Of a DNA stretch of 64,000 nt, positions 16,889 through 26,160 are shown piece by piece. Origin of the DNA: Phormidium tenue FACHB-1052 (lineage in GTDB: Bacteria; Cyanobacteriota; Cyanobacteriia; Phormidesmidales; Phormidesmidaceae). The stretch's first letter is position 1; the number at the start of each line of letters is the position of its first letter. Both the position numbers and the translations under genes were made by a program. The notes below the pieces were generated by a model. The model was not told where the DNA came from and searched no databases. It saw only the letters and a program-made list of their open reading frames with translations. The DNA lies in contig NZ_JACJQN010000007.1 of the NCBI RefSeq assembly GCF_014696675.1, positions 62,001 to 126,000 of the forward strand, in the 5' to 3' direction.

Positions 16889-17473
16889 TTATTTTTTGAC
16901 CCATAGGGCCAGCCCACCGCTGCGCCCCCGAGCAGCCACATAGCCTTCCTCAGTCAAAAAGAACGAGAAAAACGGCAGCTTAGCCACCGAAGTAGCCGCA
17001 AAATCGCCTGCTTTAGCGGCTTTGCTGCGTAGAGGTAGATTAACCAGCGTCAAATCACCCACCAGCACCTGAAGACGCACAAAATCGAAGGCCAGCAGGT
17101 TTTTCTTCGGCAAAAACTTGGCTGGCCCCGTGAACCGCAGTTTAGCTGGTCCCACCTGGAGCTGGTTTTGAATGGTTAGCTGGTCATGGTCGTCTCGGTT
17201 GAAGCGAATGGTCGCGATCGCAATCCCCGGCATGTAAAACCCACTGCCCTGGGGTTTCCCAGCTTTGTAGGCGGGCTTTTTAGGGGCCGTGAACCGCAGC
17301 CGCCAGGTACCCAACAGCGCCTCTGGGGTAAACTGCCGCCGTTCGGCCTTGGTTTGCCGCTCGGCCTCTAGCAGGGCCGCTGTCACCTGCGGAGCACTGG
17401 GGTTTGCCCCGGAGGCAGCGGCCTCTAAAACCTGGGGCGTAGGTAGAGCGGTGGCGCTATTGGTGACGGTCAT
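16889..17473 (-). CDS. Hypothetical protein, possibly PAP/fibrillin-like
   Basis: A 194-residue protein. The core LLGTWRLRFTAPKK, then GIAIATIRF, LQVGPAKLRFTGPAKF and FSFFLTEEGYVAARG resembles the beta-rich lipocalin-like pattern of plastid-lipid-associated (fibrillin) proteins, but the match is by eye and weak. ATG 17473 has GGAG 5 nt upstream and is preferred to 17533. A lipid- or carotenoid-binding role at thylakoids would be inference. Confidence 0.6.
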   Translation of the reverse strand: MTVTNSATALPTPQVLEAAASGANPSAPQVTAALLEAERQTKAERRQFTPEALLGTWRLRFTAPKKPAYKAGKPQGSGFYMPGIAIATIRFNRDDHDQLTIQNQLQVGPAKLRFTGPAKFLPKKNLLAFDFVRLQVLVGDLTLVNLPLRSKAAKAGDFAATSVAKLPFFSFFLTEEGYVAARGRSGGLALWVKK

Positions 17474-17700
17474 GGGGGCTCCAGAAAACAGGTAGGGCGA
17501 TGCAGGATGAACGGGTCTTGCCATGCTGAGCAAGATTTGACCCGGCGATCGGTTGCAGTCTGACTCAATTCATTATGACAACGCCTGCGGGTGGACTGGG
17601 CGATGGCAGAGCCTCCCCTGGGGGAATCGCCCCCAGTCCCGGTCTTTGGCCCTGGCTCTGGCATAATAAGAGCCTATTCACTACTGCCCGGTGCGCTGCT

Positions 17701-18594
17701 ATGGCTACCACTCCGCGATTGCCCCTGCTGCGCAACCCAGCCGCCAAACCAGCGGCCAATGTGTCGATGGTGCTGATGGGGGTAGGCTTGGCCATCACCC
17801 TGGCGTTTATTTTGATTGCCCTGCTAGCGCCGCTGATGCAGAGCTGGGGCTGGCTGCTTGACCCCACCACCGCCCTGCAAAATCCTACCCATGAGCCTCC
17901 CGGCAGCAACCACTGGTTTGGCACCACGCGGCAGGGCTACGACGTGTTTTCGCGCACGCTGTTTGGCACTCGCGCCGCCTGGCAGGTGGTGCTGCTGGCC
18001 ACGCTGCTCAGCGTAGCGATCGGGGTGCCCCTGGGTATGCTCAGCGGCTACCTGGGTGGCTGGCTCGATCGCGCCCTGCTGTTCTTTATGGATACGATCT
18101 ACACCCTGCCGGGGCTGCTGCTCTCGGTCACCCTGGCTTTTGTGGTGGGTCGGGGGGTGGTCAATGCGGCGATCGCCCTCAGTATTGCCTACATTCCCCA
18201 GTATTACCGGGTGGTGCGCAACCACACCGTCAGCGTCAAGACCGAGCTGTTTATCGAAGCCGCTCAGGCGATGGGGGCCTCGACCTGGACGGTGCTGACC
18301 CGCTACCTGTTTCTCAACGTGATTCAAAGCGTGCCGGTGCTGTTTACCCTCAACGCCGCCGACGCCATTTTGGTGCTGGGTGGCCTGGGCTTTTTAGGGC
18401 TGGGTCTGCCCGAACAGATACCCGAGTGGGGGGCCGACATTCGCCAGGCCCTCGATGCGCTGCCCACGGGCATCTGGTGGACGGCGCTATTTCCGGGGCT
18501 GGCCCTGACCCTGATGGTGACGGGGCTGTCTCTCGTAGGTGAGGGGCTGAACGAATTTATGAACCCCCTGCTGCGCCGCGAAAACTGGCGGTAG
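17701..18594 (+). CDS. Peptide/nickel-type ABC transporter permease (DppC/OppC-like)
   Basis: A 297-residue inner-membrane permease with about six transmembrane segments. The N-terminal OppC-type sequence HWFGTTRQGYDVFSRTLFGTR and the coupling-helix motif EAAQAMGASTWTVLTRYLF are clear. It would import di- or oligopeptides or nickel with partner permease, ATPases and binding protein, none of which is adjacent. I used ATG 17701; the frame is open from 17575 but the extension is low-complexity and not family-like. A possible -10 (CATAAT, about 17663) lies upstream. Confidence 0.88.
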   Translation: MATTPRLPLLRNPAAKPAANVSMVLMGVGLAITLAFILIALLAPLMQSWGWLLDPTTALQNPTHEPPGSNHWFGTTRQGYDVFSRTLFGTRAAWQVVLLATLLSVAIGVPLGMLSGYLGGWLDRALLFFMDTIYTLPGLLLSVTLAFVVGRGVVNAAIALSIAYIPQYYRVVRNHTVSVKTELFIEAAQAMGASTWTVLTRYLFLNVIQSVPVLFTLNAADAILVLGGLGFLGLGLPEQIPEWGADIRQALDALPTGIWWTALFPGLALTLMVTGLSLVGEGLNEFMNPLLRRENWR

Positions 18595-18688
18595 GGCAGC
18601 CCGATTACGTCCTAGCCCAGCAGGCCCAGCAGGATGTTTTTTGAGTCGGGATACTTTTGACTGGCAAAACCTATAGTGAGGAGATGGT

Positions 18689-19321
18689 ATGGCAGTAAGC
18701 ATGAACCCCTTGAGACCGCTGGCGATTGGGCTGGCAACAACGGCGGCGATCGCCTATGGCTTCACCCCAACAGCCCTAGCCCAGGGGTCTAGAATCGTCG
18801 TTCAAGACCTGCAAGAAAACCAGAGTCTCATTCGCCAGTGCCGACGGCTCAACCAAACCGTCGAGGTTTTTGACAACACCAGGCTGGGGCCGATCGCCAA
18901 CCGCCTGGGTACTCTGCCAGCCGGTACTCAGGTACTTTTAACTGGGGTTGTAGCCGAAGGCCGGGCTCAAATCTTTTTAGGGAATAACTTCAACGGTTTG
19001 TCGTCTGTACAGCCTATGGGCTGGATCAGCGCCTCGGTTTTATCGCCCTGCAGCGACAGGCCACCATCGACGGCACGGGCCTGTTTTCGGGCCAATGTGC
19101 GGCTTTCGGTAAGGGCTACGCCTGCCACAAACGCCAGTATTATTGCTGACTACAATGCCGGAGATACCATTTACGCCTCTCGCAATCCACCCTGGCGGCA
19201 GAACTCCGGCGATGGCCGCGCTTGGCTAGAAGTCACCATCTTTGATGGCAGCACTGGCTGGGTGACCGAAACCAGCTCCTACGGACAAGTTATAGACATC
19301 AGCGCAGTTCCCTGCCCCTAG
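18689..19321 (+). CDS. Exported SH3-like domain protein
   Basis: A 210-residue secreted or periplasmic protein. Residues 1-32 are a signal peptide ending TALAQG. A first beta-rich repeat (about residues 50-125) ends with GWISASVLSPC, and a second (about 133-205) is a bacterial SH3 domain with NVRLSVRATPATNASII and WLEVTIFDGSTGWV. SH3b domains often bind peptidoglycan. GAGGAG 6 nt before ATG 18689 supports that start. Its 3' end overlaps the convergent RarD gene by 23 nt. Confidence 0.8.
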   Translation: MAVSMNPLRPLAIGLATTAAIAYGFTPTALAQGSRIVVQDLQENQSLIRQCRRLNQTVEVFDNTRLGPIANRLGTLPAGTQVLLTGVVAEGRAQIFLGNNFNGLSSVQPMGWISASVLSPCSDRPPSTARACFRANVRLSVRATPATNASIIADYNAGDTIYASRNPPWRQNSGDGRAWLEVTIFDGSTGWVTETSSYGQVIDISAVPCP

Positions 19322-20219
19322 CCCGCAGCGCCGTGACGGAATACAGCAGCAGAGCTGTCCAAATACAGGCAAAGGTGACCACGTGAACTGGGGTGAAGGG
19401 CTCGCCATACACAAACACCCCCAGCAGCAGCGATAGCGACGGAGCGAGATACTGAAAGAAGCCGAGGGTTGCTAAGGTCAGCCGTTTGGCCGCTTTGTTG
19501 AACCACAGCAGCGGCATCGACGTCGCCACCCCAGCCCCAATAAATAGCAGAGTGATTGGCAGGCTTTCCCCAAAGTGCCCCTGCCCGTTGGCCGCGAGCC
19601 AGCTTACAAACAGCAGCACTAAAGGGGTAATCAGTAGGGTTTCGACCGCCAGGCCCACTAGCGGCCCCACTGCCACCACTTTGCGCAACAGGCCGTAAAA
19701 CGCGAAGGAAATTGCCAGGGCCAAAGCAATCCACGGCACGGTGCCCAATTGCCAGATGAAGTAGCCCACCCCCACTACCGCCAGCGCTACGGCTACCTGC
19801 TGCCCCCGATACAGGCGCTCTTTGAGAAAGATAAATCCCAGCAGCACGGTCACCAGCGGGTTGATGTAGTAGCCCAGGCTGGCTTCGACGACGCGATCGC
19901 TGTTCACTCCATAGATATACAGCCCCCAGTTAAAGGTCAGCAGACTGGCGGTGAGCAGCAGCACCAGCACTTTGCGGGGCGATCGCAGTAGCGTTTGCAA
20001 ATCTCCCAGCCGCCGCTGCACCAGCAAGATACCGACTAAAAACACCGCCGACCAGATCATGCGGTGGCTGAGCACCTCCACGGCAGAAGCGACGCCCAAT
20101 AGCTTCCAATAGATAGGCAGCAGCCCCCAGGTGCTGTAGGCCAGCAGGGCATAAACCGCCCCAGCCCTGGCATCGGAGCGATCGCCGGGGGCCGCCGATG
20201 CAGATTTAGGTAAGGTCAA
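19299..20219 (-). CDS. rarD: EamA/RarD family transporter
   Basis: A 306-residue inner-membrane protein with about ten transmembrane segments in two EamA halves, beginning AGAVYALLAYSTWGLLPIYWK and continuing with the RarD hallmark SHRMIWSAVF and LGYYINPLVTVLLGF. RarD proteins belong to the drug/metabolite transporter superfamily; the substrate is unknown despite the historic chloramphenicol-sensitivity label. The last 23 nt overlap the end of the SH3 gene on the other strand. Confidence 0.9.
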   Translation of the reverse strand: MTLPKSASAAPGDRSDARAGAVYALLAYSTWGLLPIYWKLLGVASAVEVLSHRMIWSAVFLVGILLVQRRLGDLQTLLRSPRKVLVLLLTASLLTFNWGLYIYGVNSDRVVEASLGYYINPLVTVLLGFIFLKERLYRGQQVAVALAVVGVGYFIWQLGTVPWIALALAISFAFYGLLRKVVAVGPLVGLAVETLLITPLVLLFVSWLAANGQGHFGESLPITLLFIGAGVATSMPLLWFNKAAKRLTLATLGFFQYLAPSLSLLLGVFVYGEPFTPVHVVTFACIWTALLLYSVTALRARGRELR

Positions 20220-20255
20220 AGAACAAATCGCCGCTCAAACCACACATTCTAACGG

Positions 20256-21758
20256 TCAGGGCCGCCGGTGGTGAATGGGTAGCCGCACCACCATCGTCGT
20301 CCCTTCGCCAGGCTGGCTGCGAGCTACTACAGTGCCGCCGCAGTACAACAACAGCTGCCGCACAATCGACAGCCCTAGACCTGCCCCCTCGGTTTCGGCA
20401 GGTGGCAAGTTGCGGCCCCGATAGAATTGCTCAAAAATGTGGGGCAAATCGCTAGCCGAAATGCCGGTGCCGGTATCGCGCACTTCGATCTCGGCGTAGT
20501 CTGCGGTGCTCGTCGCCGTCACCCAGACCTGGCCGCCGCTGGGGGTATATTTCAGACTGTTGTTTAGCAGGTGAATCATCACCTGTCGCAGCCAGCTGTC
20601 GGGGCAGAGCACCGGCGGCAACTGGCTGGGGATGGTGTAGGCCAGCATAACGCCCTTTTCTGCGGCCAGGGGCTGGTAGGTGCTGACCACCGGAGGCACG
20701 GTTTCTGACAAATTTAGCGGGTCGAGCTGAGCCTGGCTAACGCTGGTCTCCATCTGCAGCAGGTTGAGTACGCCGCTAATCAGCGCACTCTGGCGATCGC
20801 ACTCATGGCTGATCATCTCCATATACCGCTGCCGCTGGGGGGGCTTGAGGTGGGGCGAATCAAGCAGAGTCAGAGCAGTTTTGATGGTGGTGAGGGGAGT
20901 GCGCAGCTCCTGGCCCACCGTATTGAGAAAGTCATCCTTAAGGCGCAGCGTGTTGATCAACACCTCATTTTGGGATGACAGACTCGACATGTTTAGCGCC
21001 TGACGGCGGTAGGTCGAGGCCGACTGGCGCAGGTGTTCCTGGCGCGTGAGCTGCCAGTTGAGCCAGCGATCGACCAGAGTCAGGTAAGCCGGGGTGAGTG
21101 ACGGAGTGGGCCTTAGCTGGGGCCACTGCTGAATCAGGGTAGCCAGATCGAGCCCGACAGCGGCGGTGCCCAGGCCTTGATCAATCTGGCGGCGAATGGC
21201 GCTGACCACTGTCGCCACCAGGTCGGGGTTGATGGAACAGCACACCGATAGATACGATGATCGCGCCGCTGTTGCTTCTTCTAGGGGCGGTGAGGCCTCG
21301 TCGTCATCCTCGGGGTCGCGTCGGCCCTCGGGGGTTCGCTGACTCTGCCCTGGGGGAGTAGCCGACAGGGGCTGCAGCCGATGGGCAATCAGCATGGCCG
21401 CAAAGGACTCAGATTGCACCACCACAAAGTAGTCGCCGCGCCAGGTGTGGCTATCGGGCAAGGGCACCACCACCTCGTTGCCCAGGTTGGGCGACTCTGC
21501 GTCAGGGCGAGCAAACCGCAGCACCCGATGGGGCAGCAGCAGCCCTTGACTGTAGCGCAGCACATCCTCATTCCAGGGGTCGCCCACCGGCAGCTTGACT
21601 AGCAGGTGGGCCTGAATGTCGTGGGCTTCAAGGAACTCTACCGTTGACTGTAGAATCGCCTTAAACCCCTTGGGTTTTACCTGGACATAGTCTGGGGCTG
21701 CCGCACTGAGCTGTAGAAGCCGGTGCAGCGACACCTCTTGTTCTTGGTAAGACTGCAT
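20256..21758 (-). CDS. Sensor histidine kinase with intact ATPase but Gln at the phospho-acceptor site
   Basis: A soluble kinase of 500 residues. The N-terminal sensory region (about residues 15-235) resembles a DICT-type domain (inference). A dimerisation helix pair follows. The H-box reads TVGQELRTPLT: the His is replaced by Gln283 (codon CAG at 20910-20912). The catalytic domain is complete: N-box LLNNSLKYTP, G1 DTGTGI, F-box FEQFYRG and G2 GAGLGLSI. It can probably bind ATP but cannot autophosphorylate normally. ATG 21758 has GGAG upstream; an extension to 21818 would add a hydrophobic stretch. No response regulator is adjacent. A second kinase with the opposite defect is at 29088-30665. 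Confidence 0.85.
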   Translation of the reverse strand: MQSYQEQEVSLHRLLQLSAAAPDYVQVKPKGFKAILQSTVEFLEAHDIQAHLLVKLPVGDPWNEDVLRYSQGLLLPHRVLRFARPDAESPNLGNEVVVPLPDSHTWRGDYFVVVQSESFAAMLIAHRLQPLSATPPGQSQRTPEGRRDPEDDDEASPPLEEATAARSSYLSVCCSINPDLVATVVSAIRRQIDQGLGTAAVGLDLATLIQQWPQLRPTPSLTPAYLTLVDRWLNWQLTRQEHLRQSASTYRRQALNMSSLSSQNEVLINTLRLKDDFLNTVGQELRTPLTTIKTALTLLDSPHLKPPQRQRYMEMISHECDRQSALISGVLNLLQMETSVSQAQLDPLNLSETVPPVVSTYQPLAAEKGVMLAYTIPSQLPPVLCPDSWLRQVMIHLLNNSLKYTPSGGQVWVTATSTADYAEIEVRDTGTGISASDLPHIFEQFYRGRNLPPAETEGAGLGLSIVRQLLLYCGGTVVARSQPGEGTTMVVRLPIHHRRP

Positions 21759-21902
21759 AGTGCTCCAACGGGCCGGGGCCAGGCTAGCGCCTACCCAAAA
21801 CAAGATCAGCACTAACACCTATTAGGGTATCTTTAACCACTGAAAATGGCCGCGAGAATGTTGCGTGTATTCACATAACGCCGCCATTTCAGGGCAAAAA
21901 TG

Positions 21903-23408
21903 TTAGCTCATATACCGTTTTTCGAGAAAATAGCGCGCCTGTTCGCGGTCGTCAAAGTGAATTTTTTCGGTGCCAAGAATCTGGTAGTCTTCGTGGCCCT
22001 TGCCCGCGATGAGAATGCCATCCCCCGGCTGGGCCAGGTTAATGGCGGACTGAATGGCGGTGGCGCGATCGCCCACCACCTGATCACTCCCTAGCTCTGC
22101 CGGAATGCCCGCCACCACATCCCGCAAAATCTGCTCAGGGTCTTCGGTGCGGGGGTTGTCGGAGGTGACGACCACCACATCGGCCAGCTCGTAGGCAATA
22201 CGGCCCATCTGGGGGCGCTTGGTGCGATCGCGATCGCCGCCGCAGCCAAACACGCAGATCAACCGCCCCGGCACAAAAGGCCGCGCCGCCTGAAGGGAAT
22301 TCTTTAGGCTATCTGGCGTGTGGGCGTAGTCCACAATCACGCTGATGTCTTGGGCCTCAGAAATCTTCACCTGCTCCATGCGCCCCGGCACGCCGCCAAA
22401 GCCCGGCAGGGCCGCTGCGATCGTGTCTAGAGCCACGCCTAGGTGCAGGGCTGCCCCCACCGCCGCCAGCAAATTCTCCAGGTTAAACTGCCCTACCAGC
22501 GGTGAGCTAAAGGGCACGGTGCCCACTGGGGTCTTCAGGGTTCCGGTGACGCCGTTTGCCTGGTAGGTGAGATCTCCGGTGTACAAGTCGGCGGCGGGAT
22601 TTTGGGTGCTGTAGGTCCAAACGCGATCGCAGGGCAACTGGGAGACGAGGCGATCGCCGTAGGGTGTATCGATATTCACCACCGCACGACCCGCCAAATA
22701 CCCCTCGCTAAACAGCAGCGCCTTGGCCTGGAAGTAGTCCTCCATATCGCGGTGGTAGTCGAGATGATCCTGGGTCAGGTTAGTGAACACTGCCACCTCA
22801 AAGGGGCAGCCCCAAACTCGCTTTTGAGCCAGGGCGTGGGAGCTGACCTCCAGCACGGCGTAGCGACAGCCTGCATCCCTTGCCGTGGCCAACTCAGCCT
22901 GAAGCTCGACCGCAAAGGGTGTGGTGTAGAGAGCGGTTTTCTGATGCCCGGGCCAGCGGGTGTAGAGCGTTCCCAGCAGCGCGGTGGGCTGCTCCGCCGC
23001 ATTCAACAAATGCTCGATCAGGTGGGTGGTTGTCGTTTTGCCGTTGGTGCCCGTGACCCCTACCAGCCCCATCTGTCGGGCCGGGTAGTTGTAGAACCGC
23101 GCGGCCACTTCGGCACAGGCCACTGACATATCGGTCATGGGCACTACGCAAGCATCGTCCTCTGCGGGACGAGTCTGCAAAGCCTGGGCAGACACCAGCG
23201 CCGCCGCTGCGCCAGATTCCATAGCATTGGGCCAAAATTCACCGCCATCGACCCGCGTGCCCGGCATGCCAATGAACACATCCCCCGGCTGGCAGGCGTG
23301 GGAATTGGTGCACAGACCCTTGATGTCAGGATCGTTCCCTTCCGCCAGTGTGAATTCGGCGTCGATCAATCCAGCGGGCAGGCCCTCAAGCAGTTGGCGC
23401 AGCTTCAT
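21903..23408 (-). CDS. murE: UDP-MurNAc-tripeptide synthetase MurE
   Basis: A 501-residue Mur ligase that adds meso-diaminopimelate to UDP-MurNAc-Ala-Glu in peptidoglycan synthesis. The ATP loop TGTNGKTTT is at residues 119-127, and DNPR at 417-420 is the signature for diaminopimelate rather than lysine. LTQDHLDYHRDMEDYFQAK supplies the carbamylated-Lys region. It lies 31 nt downstream of the glutaredoxin-like gene. Length is typical. Confidence 0.97.
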   Translation of the reverse strand: MKLRQLLEGLPAGLIDAEFTLAEGNDPDIKGLCTNSHACQPGDVFIGMPGTRVDGGEFWPNAMESGAAAALVSAQALQTRPAEDDACVVPMTDMSVACAEVAARFYNYPARQMGLVGVTGTNGKTTTTHLIEHLLNAAEQPTALLGTLYTRWPGHQKTALYTTPFAVELQAELATARDAGCRYAVLEVSSHALAQKRVWGCPFEVAVFTNLTQDHLDYHRDMEDYFQAKALLFSEGYLAGRAVVNIDTPYGDRLVSQLPCDRVWTYSTQNPAADLYTGDLTYQANGVTGTLKTPVGTVPFSSPLVGQFNLENLLAAVGAALHLGVALDTIAAALPGFGGVPGRMEQVKISEAQDISVIVDYAHTPDSLKNSLQAARPFVPGRLICVFGCGGDRDRTKRPQMGRIAYELADVVVVTSDNPRTEDPEQILRDVVAGIPAELGSDQVVGDRATAIQSAINLAQPGDGILIAGKGHEDYQILGTEKIHFDDREQARYFLEKRYMS

Positions 23409-23439
23409 GTCAGCAACTCCTCACATCATTGAAGTTGCC

Positions 23440-23754
23440 CTATTCTGCCTTACTCTGGCCCATATAAGTCTGTATCAATTGCTCCACCTTGGCCTGGGGT
23501 GCCCGAGGCGACAGGCGCGGCAAAGGAATTTCTTGGCTACCCGATTCTCCCTGGATCACCTGGCACAGCACCGGAATCTCGTACTGGTAGCGCTGAAACC
23601 AGTCGTCGCGAGTGGTGATGTCGCGCACCTCTAGCTCAAAGGCTAGGTGGGCGGCGGCCACGAGTTTTTCTTCGAGCCCTTCGCACAGGTGGCAACCGGG
23701 CTTGCTGTAGAGCACAAATTTGGTCACGGGGTCAGTCACGGGAAGGACGCTCAC
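23440..23754 (-). CDS. Glutaredoxin-like protein
   Basis: A 104-residue thioredoxin-fold protein with an N-terminal redox motif CHLC in VLYSKPGCHLCEGLEEKL. The rest (VRDITTRDDWFQRYQYEIPVL) matches the DUF836/glutaredoxin-like family, including the cis-Pro loop. Electron donor and target are unknown. Its start overlaps the stop of the AraC gene by 4 nt and it is followed closely by murE, so the three are probably co-transcribed. Confidence 0.88.
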   Translation of the reverse strand: MSVLPVTDPVTKFVLYSKPGCHLCEGLEEKLVAAAHLAFELEVRDITTRDDWFQRYQYEIPVLCQVIQGESGSQEIPLPRLSPRAPQAKVEQLIQTYMGQSKAE

Positions 23755-24665
23755 TGCACGATCGCTCGGTAGGTGCTGGGGGTGGTGCCGGTGGTCTGGC
23801 GAAACTGTTTGCTCAGGTGGCTATGGCTGTTAAACCCGCACAGCAGGGCGATTTCTACAATAGAGTGGTTGGTTTGTTTCAACAACTGCTTGGCCCGCTC
23901 GACCCGCTGTTGCAGCACGTATTGGTGGGGGGCCACCCCCATCGCCTGTTTAAACTGATGACTGAAATGGAAGGGGCTGACACCGGCGATCGCCGCCAAA
24001 TCCGCCAATTTCAGGTCAGCATCCAGGGCGTTGTGAATGTGGTCTAACACGGGCAAAAGCTGACGTTGGGGGAGTCCCCCAGGGTGAATTTGTAATTGCG
24101 GCCTGGTCACGGCGTACTGCCGCAGCAGATGCACCGCCAGCAGGTTGGTCAACGACTCGACGTAGAGCCTGCCGCCGGGGTTGGCCTGGTTAAGTTCGTC
24201 GAGCAGCATCAGGGCGATCGCCTCTAGCCGTCCATCCCGCAGGCGAAACTCGGGAATGAGTTCGATGCGATCGGGGTTCAGCCCCAGAGCTTCTTGCGCG
24301 ACGGTGGCCACAAAGCCAGAGTCAACCCGCAGCTCGACGTAGTGGTCGTCGTCATCCCAGCGGGCAAAAAACGCGGTCTGGGCCGGAGTAATGGAAATAT
24401 CGCCTTTGCCGTAGAGACTGCTGTGGGTTTTGCCGTCTTTAATCTGCAAAAACCGCACCGGACGCGCCGCCAGCGAGAGGCAAATTGTATGTTCCGATTT
24501 TGAGGCAATTCGGCACTCCCCCGGCGGATGCTGAAATTGCCCCACCTGAAGATGCTCCCAGGCCAAGTCTTGACTCGACAGAGTGGGTAGGCAGGTAAAC
24601 TCAGCGCTATCCATCCCTAGGCGGTTTTGCAAACCCTTGGCATGCCTGGTTTTAGCTGCATTCAT
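23751..24665 (-). CDS. AraC family transcriptional regulator
   Basis: A 304-residue regulator with an N-terminal beta-rich effector domain (to about residue 190) and a C-terminal double helix-turn-helix (LKLADLAAIAGVSPFHFSHQFKQ and the signature ALLCGFNSHSHLSKQFRQTTGTTPSTYR, shown in part). ATG 24665 has GGAG 9 nt upstream; ATG 24680 is also possible. It heads a unit with the glutaredoxin-like gene and murE. The neighbouring divergent gene at 24784 is a Uma2 nuclease-like protein. The effector is not predictable. Confidence 0.9.
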   Translation of the reverse strand: MNAAKTRHAKGLQNRLGMDSAEFTCLPTLSSQDLAWEHLQVGQFQHPPGECRIASKSEHTICLSLAARPVRFLQIKDGKTHSSLYGKGDISITPAQTAFFARWDDDDHYVELRVDSGFVATVAQEALGLNPDRIELIPEFRLRDGRLEAIALMLLDELNQANPGGRLYVESLTNLLAVHLLRQYAVTRPQLQIHPGGLPQRQLLPVLDHIHNALDADLKLADLAAIAGVSPFHFSHQFKQAMGVAPHQYVLQQRVERAKQLLKQTNHSIVEIALLCGFNSHSHLSKQFRQTTGTTPSTYRAIVQ

Positions 24666-24783
24666 AGCTAAATTCTCCATCGGAGATAGCTTACGCCAGG
24701 CCCGGCTGCCCAGCCCCTCAAGTCTATCTGGCAGAATGGAACAATAGGCGAGTTTTCACTCTCAATAGCGGCAGAGAAAAGCG

Positions 24784-25341
24784 ATGACCCCCCACGTTGC
24801 GATCGCAAAATGGACCCTTGAGGACTACCACCAAATGATTGCGGCGGGCATTCTCAGCGATCGCCGGGTGGAGCTTTTGAACGGAGAGATCATTGAAATG
24901 CCCCCCGAAGGAGAACCCCACGCCTACTACAGCCGCACCAGCGCGAAATATCTAGAGCAATTGCTGGGCGATCGGGCTGAGGTGCTGCAAGGCAAACCAA
25001 TTACGATCCCAACCACCCAGTCAGAACCTGAGCCTGACATCGCTGTGGTACAGCCCTTGGGTCGGGAGTACCTCAGACACCATCCCTACCCAGAAAACGT
25101 CTTTTGGCTAATTGAGTTTTCTAACACCAGTTTGAGAAAAGATTCAGACCCCAAGGCCAATGCCTACGCTGCCGCAGGGATTCTTGAATATTGGATCGTC
25201 AACCTCCAGACAATGGGGTTAATTGTCATGCGTGACCCGGTTGAGGGCACCTATCGATCGCAAGCCACGCTAACGGAAGGCACTATTTCTCCCCCCACAT
25301 TTCCTGATATCTCCCTATCTGTGAAGCGATTGCTGGACTAG
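24784..25341 (+). CDS. Uma2 family endonuclease-like protein
   Basis: A 185-residue PD-(D/E)XK-fold protein of the Uma2/DUF820 family, which is highly amplified in cyanobacteria. Seen: YHQMIAAGILSDRRVELLNGEIIEM, PEPDIAVVQP as the Asp-containing core strand and VFWLIEFSNTSLRKD as the E-x-K strand equivalent (E then K). Function of the family is unresolved; a nuclease role is based on fold. It stands alone, divergent from the AraC gene. Confidence 0.92.
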   Translation: MTPHVAIAKWTLEDYHQMIAAGILSDRRVELLNGEIIEMPPEGEPHAYYSRTSAKYLEQLLGDRAEVLQGKPITIPTTQSEPEPDIAVVQPLGREYLRHHPYPENVFWLIEFSNTSLRKDSDPKANAYAAAGILEYWIVNLQTMGLIVMRDPVEGTYRSQATLTEGTISPPTFPDISLSVKRLLD

Positions 25342-25440
25342 CGGCTAGCTCACCGCAAGATTTTGACAGCCCCCCAAGAATCAAATAGCGCCCAACCAGT
25401 AAGGTTTCCTAGGCTAAACGGGTACTGACCTGGAGGCCCT

Positions 25441-26073
25441 ATGGCACACCTTTTACATATTGACTCAAGCCCGCGAGGGGAAAGATCGCACTCCCGTCGC
25501 ATGACCCGCGAATTTGTCGAAGCCTGGAAACAGACCCATCCCGCCGACACCGTCACTTACCGCGATGTTGGTCGCCAGCCCGTGCCCCATGTGGATGAGC
25601 CCTGGATTGTTGCCGCCTATACCCCGGAGGAGCAGCGCACGCCGGAACTGCAAGAGGCTCTGAAGGTGAGCGATCGCCTGATCGACGAACTGATCGCCGC
25701 CGATGTTGTAGTCGTGGGGTGCCCCATGTACAACTTCAGTGTCCCCAGCACCTTCAAAGCCTACATTGATCAAATTGTGCGCACTGGCCGCACCTTCGCC
25801 ATTGATCCCGAAGATACCGAAGACCCCTACAAACCACTGCTCCACAGCAAAAAAATGTTCGTCATCACCGCCCGAGGCGCGTCAGGCTTTGGCCCCGGCG
25901 ATCGATACGGCCACATGAACCACCAAGACCCTTACTTGCGGGTAGCCTTCGGCTTCATCGGCATCACCGATATCACTTTCGTGCATGTAGAAAACGACGA
26001 GCACAGCAGCGAAAGCCTGGCTACCTCCATTGCCGCAGCCCGCAAGCAGATTATGGATCTAGCAGCAGCATAG
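25441..26073 (+). CDS. azoR: FMN-dependent NADH-azoreductase
   Basis: A 210-residue flavodoxin-like quinone/azo reductase. It opens with LHIDSSPRGERSHSR, an FMN phosphate-binding loop, followed by VVGCPMYNFSVPSTFKAYID and a C-terminal GFIGITDITFVHVE segment, all characteristic of AzoR. It reduces quinones and azo compounds with NADH. GGAGG lies just before ATG 25441. It begins a plus-strand run of small detoxification-type genes extending to 28984. Confidence 0.92.
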   Translation: MAHLLHIDSSPRGERSHSRRMTREFVEAWKQTHPADTVTYRDVGRQPVPHVDEPWIVAAYTPEEQRTPELQEALKVSDRLIDELIAADVVVVGCPMYNFSVPSTFKAYIDQIVRTGRTFAIDPEDTEDPYKPLLHSKKMFVITARGASGFGPGDRYGHMNHQDPYLRVAFGFIGITDITFVHVENDEHSSESLATSIAAARKQIMDLAAA

Positions 26074-26160
26074 GCAAGAAAATTTTGAGTGTTTAGTTTT
26101 GAATTTTGAATTGAGATCCCCAACTCAGCACTTAAAACGCTCCCCTCTCTCCCCCTCCCC

